Assembly (NCBI GenBank): GCA_009760855.2
Contig: WPIO01000001.1
Span: forward strand, 2,164,501-2,228,500
DNA: 64,000 bases
Direction: 5' to 3'
DNA from: Cristatella mucedo
Taxonomy: Eukaryota > Bryozoa > Phylactolaemata > Cristatellidae
The position numbers and the translations under genes were made by a program. How positions within the stretch are numbered: position 1 is the stretch's first letter; every line of letters begins with the position of its first letter. A model generated the notes under the pieces. The model did not search any database, had not been told where the DNA came from, and saw only the letters and a list, made by a program, of their open reading frames with translations. This document shows, piece by piece, positions 33,801 through 45,800 of the stretch.

Positions 33801-36800
33801 GTACGATGCTTAGCCCGTTGGGTGAGTAGATTTGATAGGTAGGCTCGAGCCGAACAATGATGGGACCTAAAAGTGAGGGATACAACCTTAAATTCGATGT
33901 GTCGGTTGACTGGGAGCCAGTGCAGGTCGGCGAGAAGTGGTGAGGTGTGGCAACTGTAATGCTTTCGACAGACAAGCCTAGCTGCAGAGTCTTGCACCAG
34001 CTGTAAGCCTTTGATTGCGCAGGCTGGTAGACGAGCAAGCAATGAGTTACCCGAGTCAAGTCAGAATGTTGCAAATGCATGAACCAATTTAGATGTGGTA
34101 TCTCTGTCTAAACAAGCCCGGATTTTAGTAATGTTATGTAGCTGAATGTAGGCAGACTTGACTGTGGAGCTGATGTGGTCGTCTAATAAAAAGGTCACTT
34201 TGGAACATGACACCTGGATTTCGTACAGATTCAACCGGAGATATGCTGGCAGAGCCGATTTTGAGCACTAAAATTACAATCAGCAAAAGCATCACCAAAG
34301 CATTACAATTACAATTTTGAGCATTACAATCCTAACTTCTTTGATTAAACGAATATTTTACAATCCTAACTTGTACAAAAATCCTGGCTCCTGCTACTTT
34401 TCTTCTATATTTCTATTGGGTCTTCGCCCAGCAGTAAGAGGCTTAAACTTAGCAACCCTGTTCAGGGGTTTTTGTCATGCTGCAGACTATTCTTTATTGC
34501 TCTCTGCAAGCCATGTGGAAGTTGCAATGGGTCTTGTGCTATCGAAGAAAAGCCGTTGAATCGGCTGCTTTTCTTTAGCATCAAATGTCAGCTCTTGTGA
34601 GGCACATTGTGCTTGAATGGAGTGTAATATGATATGCATCCTAACGATAGCTATCATTTACCAATTGTCTCATTTGAAATGTTACTAGCCATTATGTGCA
34701 CAGGATTTATTATGCAGGTACAATTTTCTTGATTGATTGATTTCTTGCATGATTCGCTGCTGGCTAGCTATCACTTGGCACTAATGGCATGTAAATGTTT
34801 GTGTTTATTTGCACTGGCCGCCTGGAGTTCGACATTTCTGTGTAAGTGTGGCATTCACGGACTATTTCAGCCTATGCATACAGTGGCTGCTGTCGAGTTC
34901 CAGCTGAGTAATCTTTCAAGCTTCGGAAGCCCAAGGCCAGAAGAGCTCGGCCGGGATAGAACCTGAGCTATTACAGAAGGGCGTGTGTGGATGGGTCTGT
35001 GTCTGTGTCTGCGTTGAGTTGTGTGTGTGTGTTGTGTTTATGTATGCTTTGTGTTGTGTTTTCTTGTGTGCATGCATATGTGTACTTTATGTAGAATGTC
35101 TTTTTTTGTGTTTTTGTGTTGTGTGCACGTGTTTTGGGGGCCATGATTTTAGTTCGTATGCTCCCTAAGCCTGGAACTCACTTCCGACTTGCCTCACGAC
35201 GTCTCCTGACTTGACCACATTTAAAAAGAAGCTAAAAATGCATCTGTTTATCATCGCATTTAGTGGGTCCTTGTGATCTGTCCTTTATCTGCTTATGTGT
35301 GCTGACACTGCATGCTGCCACTATCTATACTTGCGTGCTGACCCTTTGCATGTCACCTCTAACCATGTTACCTTTGTTGCTTATTGAGCATGCTACCGCT
35401 AATCATTCGATCATGTTTCCTTTGCTGCAAATGTAAAGTGCCTAGAAAGAGATTGAGTTCTCTGAGGGCACTATATCAAATGTATTATTAGTATTATTTT
35501 GTGTTTGCTGCATGAGTTTTATTTTCTGTTATGCATATATTCTGTTAGTGTGTTTTTGTATTTTGTTTGTTGTGTGCTTGTATAGGTTGTGTGTGATTGT
35601 GAGGGCACTTGTGAGTGTGTGTATGTGTGTTTGTATGTTTGTATATATGTATGTGTGTTTTTGCGCACACACGCGGTGCACATGGTGGTGATGATGATGC
35701 AGTGACGACCTACTGGCTCAAAGCTCCGAGTTACCACACCCACCCGACAGCACTCGGTTCACTATTTATGCCAATGAAATATCTTCATGGGGTAGGTCAG
35801 AGCACTATCAATCTGACTGGGAGTGGCGACGATGATGATGGTCCTTATGTAAGTTTTGTATAGGCCCGGGTTGAGTTTGGTCAGCTGGTCAGGGTTACTG
35901 CCCACCAAGGCTAGCTTGCTTATTGGTGATCAATCCGTGTAACTTACTCAGGGACTTTCATCAGCTGTCTGTCCTTGGCTGGACACATGTACAGCTTATG
36001 GTAGCCATGCTATATAATGCACTCTCTCTTTCGCATGTGACCGAATGCCTTTGGTTTTAAGTAACCACGTGTCTCTATTTTCAGGAGTCTTTGACGATAG
36101 CAGGTACTGGGACGTTCAGGTGGAGTACTGCAAAAGCAATGAGAACGACATCCTGTGCAGATACACGGTCACCAACCGCGGGCCAGAACCAGCCACTCTG
36201 GTCATGATGCCGACCCTATGGTTTAGGAATACGTGGTCCTGGGGGTGCATACGGGAGGTAGGCAGCAAGCCAGTCACGCACCGGCATCCATCTTGCACTT
36301 ACCTTCTGCTTGTGTTTAAATCGGAGGAACGGCTGCTGCTACTCAAGCGATGCATCGTTAACATAGTGTCGAAAATGATGCCATGGCTATCTGTCATCAC
36401 TCTAGGGTGTGCAGACCCAACCCAGAATACGCCACTGCAAGGAATCGCAAGGTCTCATCACCAGCCATGAAGCACTGCGTGAGTCACGCTTTCAGCTGCG
36501 TATCTGCGTATCTCGAGTGTTTTGACGATAATCGAGTATGAGGTCTGATGTGTGAGGAGACAGTGGCATCTGCAGACATAGCTGCTAGCAGCAATCCATG
36601 GCTAACAGCTATAGCTACACTAAACGCGACTGCTCATCGGTGAGCGATCCCGGTGTGCACTAGAAGTGCTCGGCTACTTGTCTGGAGGCCGAGCTACAAT
36701 GGCAAATGCTATCCCATCGTGGTTTGCTTCAGCACTGTTGCTCCATTGACCCACTTAGCAGCTAGTGAGCCTCTTGTTTTTCGCAATGCTACTGGTTTTG

Positions 36801-39800
36801 CAGCAGCAGGGCGGCGCGGAGTTTTAGTGATGGCAGCTTAGGAGGTAAGAAATTGAAAATAATACTAATGCTGCATTTGTGTTGCACCCTCAGAACTTAA
36901 TCTCTTTCTAGGCACTGTACGTGTGCTGTGAAGGAAGAAGCGTGACCATATTGTTAGTAGTAACATGAGCAATGTCAACATGCATAATATGGTTAGTGGT
37001 AACACACAGTAGCGGCATGCAGAAGCACACAAATGACAGATCACATCTAATGCTGCGACAAAACAGCCACATTTTACCTTTTTTTTAAATGTCAAGTCAC
37101 GGCATATTGGGACGTCAGTCGGGAGTGTGTTCCAGGCTTTAGGAGCATATGAACTGAAGGCACTGTATCAAAAGCATTTGCGGTTGGTTTGAGGCATAGC
37201 TATACGAGTAGAATCTGAAAAGCAGGTGGCACGACGGCTAGCGTGGTCGGAGAGTTGCTTTGATGCATAGGCTGGACCCAGAGAATGAAGGGACATGAAA
37301 GTGAGTGACAGAACCTTGAAGTCGGTGTGCTGCTTGATTGGGAGCTAGTGCACGGCGGTGAGAAGTGGTGTGATGTAGCAACTTTTGAGGCTCACTACAG
37401 TTTAGCCTAGCTGCAGATTTTTGCACCAAATGTATGCACCTGATTGTATGGTCCGGTAGATCTGTAAGCAGTGAATTACAGAAGTCGTGATGGGATCTCA
37501 CAAATGCATGGTCCAACTTGGACTTTGTATCCCTGTCTAAGCAAGCCTGAATTTTAGCAATGTTATGTGGTTAAAAGTAGGCTGACTTGTATTTGGAGCT
37601 GATGCAGTCGTCTTGCGAAAGGTCACTATGGAAGAGGAAACCTAGATCTCGTGCAGATGAGACCAGAGATATGCTGACAGAGCCGATTTTGACCAATAAG
37701 TTATCCTATTTCTGAGGGATACTTGGTTTTCCTTTAACTAGCAAGTTGGTTTTATCGTCATTCAATTTGAGAAAGTGTTCGGCAATCCACGTGTGGATGT
37801 CAGTAATACATGCAGCAAAAAAGTTGAAAGTGAAGTTACTTTGCGCGAGTGAAGGGAGTTTAGAGTTTGGCGTGTTTGAAGGCTGGGATGGATCAAAGCC
37901 TAGGATGGATCAACGATGGATCAGAGCCTCTGTGGCATCGGCATAGACGTGAAGGCCTAATTGGTGCCTATCGATCACATCAGCAAGAGGGTGAGTATTA
38001 ACTGTGAAGAGAAGCAGACCAAGCACAAAGCCCTGAGTAACCCGATATTTTAGTGGTTCTTCTGATGATATTTTTTCTGTTTATATCAATACTCTATAGT
38101 CTCCCACTAAGATAGGATGTAAGCCATTGCAGTGCAGTGCCAGTGATGCCCAGACGAGATGAGAGGTGCTCGAGAAAGACTTGATCAATAGCATCAAACA
38201 CTTTCGAAAAATCAAGCTAAGTAAGAAGAGATACTTTGCCTAAATCTTCATTCCTGAGAAGGTTTTTATATATCTGAATGCAGTGCTGACTATTTGGAGT
38301 GATTAGCTCTGAAACCGGTTGGGACTTGGTGGCTAGGTTTGAAGTTTCAATGTAAGAGTTCAGCTGGTCTGTTGAACTCGTTCCAGTGTCTTTTATTGGA
38401 ACGGCAGTATGGGGACTGGCCAGAAGTTGCTTAAGTTATCTCCATCCAGTGTTGCTCTCTCAATTACTAGTCAAACAACAGTCTTTTTGAAAGATGCAGT
38501 TACAAGACCTGAGACTAAGGCCGTATTTGTTATGCTAGTTATGGATGGCAGCTGCAGATCTGAGCATCGAACTACAAGGAGGGGGTCTGTGAGGGTCTGA
38601 GGCCTAGTAGTCTTCTTCGACTGGGAGAAGAATTTCAGGGTGCGATCACTCGTGGCAGGCTGGAATGCAGACATTGAGTTGGTGCCAGGAATGGAGGGAG
38701 AGGAGCCTGTCCTGTGGGGGATGTTACCGAGGGAGGTGAGTCCAGTGGGGATGCTGTTACCTTACTCTCTGATCCTGTTCATCTGGCTGACAAAGGAGCT
38801 AGAGAAGCAATCACCTAGATCACCACAAGGATCACTAGGTAGAAGCAAGATGCTAACCTGGGATTGGTTTAGTAGATGGTTGATGGCAGACATAAGCTTT
38901 TTTGATTGTACACCTGCGTTTTGATCATGTTTTGTAGAAGCTGGGTTTGGCCTTTAGTAAAATAGATGGGAAGGATCTACAGTAGTCGTCGTATGCCAGT
39001 CAATTGCCAATCAGACCTGATCTTGTGTATGCCTTCTCAAGCTTGTGCTTAGTAGACATAGCTTGTTTACTATCTGTGGTAAACCATAGGCTATTGGGTG
39101 AGGGAGCGCATTTCGCGTAGTCAGGTGTGTATATTTGCCACGAATATTTGTAGTGCCCGGAAAGAGATTAGGTTCTCCGCTAGCTCAATGCAAATGTATT
39201 ACTATCATTATTGTCGACTAGTGTCTTGTTGTATCATTCTGCCAGTAAGGACAGGTTAGAAGGTGGATTGAGCAGCAGTTGCAAAGAAGATACTTTTGTC
39301 CTGACAGCAGAAATGTCAACATTCTAAAGATTTCGGGATTCACTGATGGTTTCGCCGTGCTGGTTTGGCACAGTTGTTAGGATGCTCCCCCCCCCGACCA
39401 ATGTCTGGACGAGATCGTGGGCTCTGGCCCTCGCGGTGTATGTGAAGGGCCTGAATTGAGATTAAGTTCACTTACGGCACTATACAAATGAATTATAAAT
39501 GTATATGTTTTTGAATTCGAGGGAAACCACAAACTGCCGTCTGTAGGAGATCCGAATGTGGTCAGACGTGCAGAATATATGGATAACTGGAGACTATAGC
39601 ATGCGATGCCGGGAGAATATTTGATCGATGTGCGACCTATTTAGTGATTTGTGTCATACTCATGAGCCACAGGAGAAAATGAATAAGTTAGTGCACGAAA
39701 TTCTGTACTTAAGACGTCAGCTAGATCGTCGTAAAGAATATTAAAATCATCCAGAACGAGGAAGTGACGATCTCTTGCTCATAAAATCGAAATGAGGTTA

Positions 39801-42800
39801 GAAGTATTTGCAATGGAGAAGACGTGATCCCTGGTGGGTGGTAGGTTAGTGCCACCAATTGCAACTTGCTGTCAGAGGGACTCAAAGCAAGAGATTCGAA
39901 AGATTGCTTCAAAGGAACTGAAAGCTGTTCGAAATTAAGTGATGATCGTGCGAGAATGGAAACTCTTCCATCAGTTTTAATTGATCTAGGGGTATGAAAG
40001 AAAGAGAAGCCTGTTGGGGTGGCTTCGGTCATTTCTGGGCAGTTAATCAATTCCAGCCAGGTCTCGGTCAAAGGAAGCGTGTTGAGATTCTCATCAATAA
40101 TCATGCATGTACTAATAGAGGATTGTCACACATTCATCGAGAATACTAAGACAAGTGTTTAGATCGGCCGTCGAGGTTATAGCAAGCCTGATGAACACTA
40201 ATTGACAAAGCAGCAGTGAGGCCAACACCTAATGCTTTCGATCTGAATGTTAACATCTTGGACCCATCAATTTTTTGGGACAAAGTTGTTCACGGAAGCA
40301 CTTTCTTTAATAAACATCGCATGTGCTCTCACAGCAGATTTAAGGGATACTTAGAACGATGGCGTGCGAATATGCTCACTACTTTCCTGCTCTCAATGTT
40401 GCACGGCTGTACTCTCTTTTACAGCACCCTTTTACAAACCTGCTGAAAAGTGCCATCAACCCCTGTAGTTAGTCCCGGCAATGGCTAGTTGATTGGGCAA
40501 AAATAAAACCCGGAAATTCAGCAACACTCTTTTTCATTTGCCAAACGAGCTCCATTGGTACAGGGTGGAGCAGTAATGTACGCATACGTACTCATTTTCA
40601 CTCACAAGGCAAGCCATTTATTGATTCCTTCATACCTAGCTGACCAGCTACATCAGCAGTAGTTTCTTCATACCCCTGGGTACTCGTAGGACGATAGATG
40701 TTAGCTGTTTGCTTCTTTATCTTAAATAATAATAATAATAATAATACATTTTTGTAGCGCCCTCTGAGATCTGAATCTCTTGCTTGGCACTGTTACAAAT
40801 GGGTAGCAGCAGTGACTATATGCACTAATTGAGTGGCAAATCCACTCAATATGCGAGTGACAGAAGTGAAATGAAGAAATAAGTGAGTGACAGAACCTTA
40901 AAGTCGATGCGTTGCTTGACTGGGAGCCAGTGCCGGTCGACGAGAAGTGGTGTGATGTGGCAACTGCTGCGCTTGCAAGAGACAAGCCTAGCTGAAGAGT
41001 TTTACACTAACTGTAAGGGCCTGATTGCACAGGCCGATATACTAGCAAACAGTGAGTTACAGAAGTCGAGACTGGTTGTCACAAAAGCATGGACAAATTT
41101 GGATTTAGTATTCATCCCTAAGCAAGCCCGAATTTTAGTAGTATCTCTGTCTAAGCAAGCCCCGAATTTCAGTAATATCCCTGTCTAAGCGAGCCCCAAA
41201 TTTCAGTAATTTTAGCAAACAGTTGACCTAAAAAGTGTGTCTCCATGATGGCTCACCCATTGTTCTAAATAAGATATGCCCAATGTTCATTACATATAAT
41301 AATAACAATAATAATAATGCACTTGATAAAGCGCCCTCAGAGAACTCAATCTCTTTCTAGGCGCTTTACATTTGCTGCAAAGGGAAACACGATTGAATGG
41401 TGAGTAATATCATGCTTGATAAACAACATGAATAACATGGTTAGGGGTGACGTGCACACGGTCAGCATGCAAATGTGGTTAGTGGCAGCATGCACAGTGT
41501 CAGCACGCATAAGCACATGAAGGATGAATCAAAAAGACCCACTCAATGCTGTCCTAAATAGGTGTGTTCTGAAGTTCTTTTTAAATGTGGTCAAGTCAGG
41601 GGATGTTCTGATGCAAGTCGGGAGGGAGTTCCAGGCTTGGGGAGCATACGAACTAAATGGCACGGTCTCCAAAAGATTTGAGGTTTGTACGAGGTATTGT
41701 TAAACTGTTGGATTCCAAAAAGCAGGTGGTACGATGCTTGGCCTGGTGGGGGAGTAGATCTGAGAGATAGGCTTGAGCTAAAAAATGAAGTGACCTAAAA
41801 GTGATGGATAAAACCTTGAAGTCAATCCGTTACTTGACTGGTAGCCAGTGCAGGTCGGCGAGAAGTGGAGTAATGTGGCAACTGCGCCGCTCACGACAGA
41901 CAAGCCTAGCTGCAGAGTTTTGCACCAGCTGCAATCGCCTGATCGCACATGCTGGTAGGCCAGTAAGCAGTGAGTTGCAGGAGTCGAGACGGGATGTCAC
42001 GAATGCATGGACCAACTTGGACGTGGTATCTTTATCTAAACAAGCCCGAATTTTAGCATTGTTATGCGGCTGAAAGTAGGCAGACTTGATTGTGGAGCTG
42101 ATGTGGTCGTCTAACGAGAGGTCACTTTGGAACATGACACCTAGATTTCGAGCTGATTAGTGGATAGTGACTGCTCCCTCTCACTTGCTAAAGTGCAGCT
42201 CACAGCATGCATTTGCATATTCAATCAATGTATCGTACTTGTATTTTGTGAGTTTCGATTTACAATACTGACTAATGTCGCAGAGGTATTTCAGTTCACA
42301 TCTTTTATGTCTTCATTCTAACCGTTCATGTGAAAAAAGACATGCTATTTTTGTGGGAACTTGCTATGCATGAGAGTTTTCTATTGTGCCCCCAAAGTGT
42401 AAGCGACTTTCGTTACTCAATCGGTAGCCAACAGACTTTGTCTCACACAACTAAGAGAGAGTGAGAAGCATAGCTGAGTCTGGAGATGAGTTGAGTTAGC
42501 AAGTAGCAGTTCACGACGGCTTGAATGGATATGCCATAGTCGGTAGCAGGAGGGAGGATTTGGTTGCGTAAGAGCTGTGGGAGTGAGTTCCGACCTGCAG
42601 AGCAAAAGCTTCTGTCCCCAACAGTCTTTACACAGGTGAATGGAACAGCTAATTTATGCTATGACGGTTTGGCCTCTAGTTACATGCATGGCGATCCCTA
42701 CTGTCCCAAGGGCAGAGATAGCAGGGAAACATGTTAAAAGCACATAGGGTATGCATCAGGAATGCCACCATTTGAAATTTTTGTTGATTTCCTAGTCACA

Positions 42801-45800
42801 GGAAACCAGAATATCTCAATTGGTTAAGCTAGGTCTTAGCAATCTGTTGTAAACCTTTTTGAGGTACACCAATTGAGTCAGAGTAAAGGACAGGCATTTG
42901 TTGCCGTTGTGGAGCAGCACGGTTTTAAGGCTTCCAGGTGAGCTGTCGGTGAAGAGATTCCACTCATTCTGGTTACACTCGATTCTAATTGTTGCGAACA
43001 AATTGGTCACCTAGTGACACGGAGCTGAGGCCGTTGTGACTGGTGAAGAAGCTGGAAAAAGCTTCATGATATTTTCTCTGATCTTTGACTAAAACACTTA
43101 TATCCAGAAAGTTGCTGTGCTTCAGCCAAGTCTTCATAAGCTCAGCATTGGACTTTGTGAGACCAAGATCTGGTCAAGTCTCTTGAGGATTTTTGGTCGA
43201 CTTAATATTCTTTCTCCTCAGTTCAACCTCTGAAACGGTCATCTGGATAACGTCTTCCTTGCTTTCTGACTTTTTGCTTTCTTCTGAGACTGTCTGTTTT
43301 CAGAGGAGCTGGTTAAGGGAGCTCGGGCAGCTGAGGCATCAGGGCAATGGATAGATGAAGGTCTGGATACGTGATAGCAAGTGCATTTTCGCAAGTCCAA
43401 AGCTTAGAAGGGTCCACCGTGCAGATGTATCGGTTGCTTTAAGTATTCAGTTGGCGCCCTTTATCAAGTGCATAATTATTATTATTATTCCTGTCGAATT
43501 CTCTGGCTAGCAACCTTCGAAGCTGTTTTTCCCACCTGTATCGTCCTACAAAAGAACAGAGGTAAATTGTTAGAAATGAATAAGTAAAGCTACTTTGCAC
43601 TCGAGTTATTCATATAACTCACGGCTTACCTAACAATTTTAGAACAGATTCGAACGACAATATTATGTCTTACCTTCCAGAGCTTCTTGTGGTTCTTGCA
43701 GGTGAAATGAGTCACTCAGCATTTGCCCAATCCCAACCAGGCCTGCCAAAGTATGCCTTATAAGCCCCACACATCGTTGCAGATACTTCTGTTGAGTTAG
43801 TTTTTGCCTCTGTCGTGATAGATGGGGCGTAGACATAGCAAAATGCATCTGCCTGATACTTGCAGTCTCTTAATGCCATCTCGGAAAAATTTAGATATGT
43901 ATTCCGTATTCAGTTAGGCTGCATAAGCTAAAACTGAACTGATGGACCTTTTACTGTATTTATACTACTAGTTGTATTATATACCGTAAAGTATTAATAA
44001 GGAAGGAATTAACTGTTTTAATGTTTTCATGCATAGAAGAACTTATTGATACCATGCCTCAATGACTTTCTTCTAGTGATAAGTAAGTAATCAAGGTAGA
44101 CGGATCAAATGCTGAACATTTGTACTTATTTATAGTCAGATTCAGTAGTATTGCGTTATTATTTTCTAACTTGATTGCATTTGAAAAATATGGCATATAC
44201 AGAAATGTGTATTTTTTTATTTAACAGCAGACTTTTGGCCTTTAGCCATCTCTCCACTGATCTGGAAAATTAGTAAATTTCAAAATGATTGTTGTCCTGC
44301 ACACAAAAGCCAGGGTCATTGATTGACTTGCCCGGTGTCATGCATAGACAAGCTTACTTAGGTCAGCATGCTGTAGCAAACAAGAAGACACTAGTAAGTT
44401 TCATGGTTAGATAGAATGCATTGAATTGGGTAAGCTCAGGTAAGCAATATCAGTATTGTGTGCAGAGTCCTATATGTTGCCCTACCGAGATCGCCCAGCT
44501 TGAGCGGCCAATTAGTCCTCTTCGTAGTTTGTAGTATCACATGCAATCGTTCATCGTGCCCACTGCAAGCAGGACGGTCGGCTGCTGACCCTGTTAGCAC
44601 ACAGAGTCTTGTGCACAGGTGTGTCTTCCCATCCCCGAACGTAGCAGCGATCGCATTCTCTCGAATCCATATGCGTAATCATGCTTTGTAGCCGATCTCG
44701 TCCTGCATGTATCCTTGGATCCGCACGGCGAGAAGCCGCTCTTCATTTTCACGAACAACGAGACCGATGTCGCGGCAGTCGCTGCCAATGCAAGCACATC
44801 GGCAACCACTGTGCCGGCGGCTTGCAAAGCCTCACTTCCGGATACTTCTGCCGCCACCCCTGCTGCAAGTGCTGCGCCAGTGCGTAGTGACACGATGACG
44901 CTGCCGTCGTGTCCAGTCGAAGCAAAGGAAGCAGCAGGACACTTCAAGCATCCACTCGTAGACGGCGGCGGCACGGTTCACAGCAGCCCGAAGAAGCGGG
45001 CGAGGCACCGCGATGACAGTGGCGTGTCCTCGGTGAGCAGCGACGATGTGCAGCCACCAGGAGCAGCCCAGCACAGGAAGCCGACTCTTGCCGATGCCAC
45101 GGCCGAGGATCGGAGCTCTTGTAGCAGCGAGTCGTCAGCTCGTGTTGTCCATCCTTCGGCCGGAGGCTACTTTAAGAACGCCTTCCATAAGTTTATCGTT
45201 GATGGTAAGCCATGCAATCGAACTGCCTGGATGTCCTTTGAGCAGCGTTGCTGTTTCAAATGCTGGCCCTTGCCACTTCGTGAGCATTTGTCAATGCGAT
45301 ACACGTGTTCCTTTCGCGGACGATCTGCTTTGGTAGCAGCTGGAACAATAATAACAATAAGAAGAAGAAAGTGCCGGTCTTTAAAAAAACGACAATCTGA
45401 GTGCATAATGAACTCCTGAAATAGTGTATTTGCTTTTTTCTCAGTTTCAAGCTACTGGTGATGAGGGCTGGCATGATGAGCATGAGTGTGCACGCATCGC
45501 TAGACAGCAAACGAATTGGAGCGCTCGGAACGCAACCCAACTCGACAGCGTTTAATAATTAGCTGCAGTTTTGCAGACGTTAACGCTAACCGGAATTTCC
45601 TGTCGTCTGTGGCTCAAGAATGCTGCACACCGATTGGCTAGTCCAGATTGGGAGGGCCCCTCCAGCTTAGTACGGGCAGACAACAACATTTAGGCACGGC
45701 ACTGCCATAGTCTGGGGTACACATCATAATGGCAATCATGATCACGTCATCACTGGCAAGTCGCAACAGCACCCGTGTGAAGTCATAAATCTGTGTTTGT

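Noticed and set aside
43520-43552. Candidate for the missing glucosidase exon
   Set aside because: Splice borders are plausible, but the peptide does not resemble the family and its length leaves the wrong phase for exon 5.
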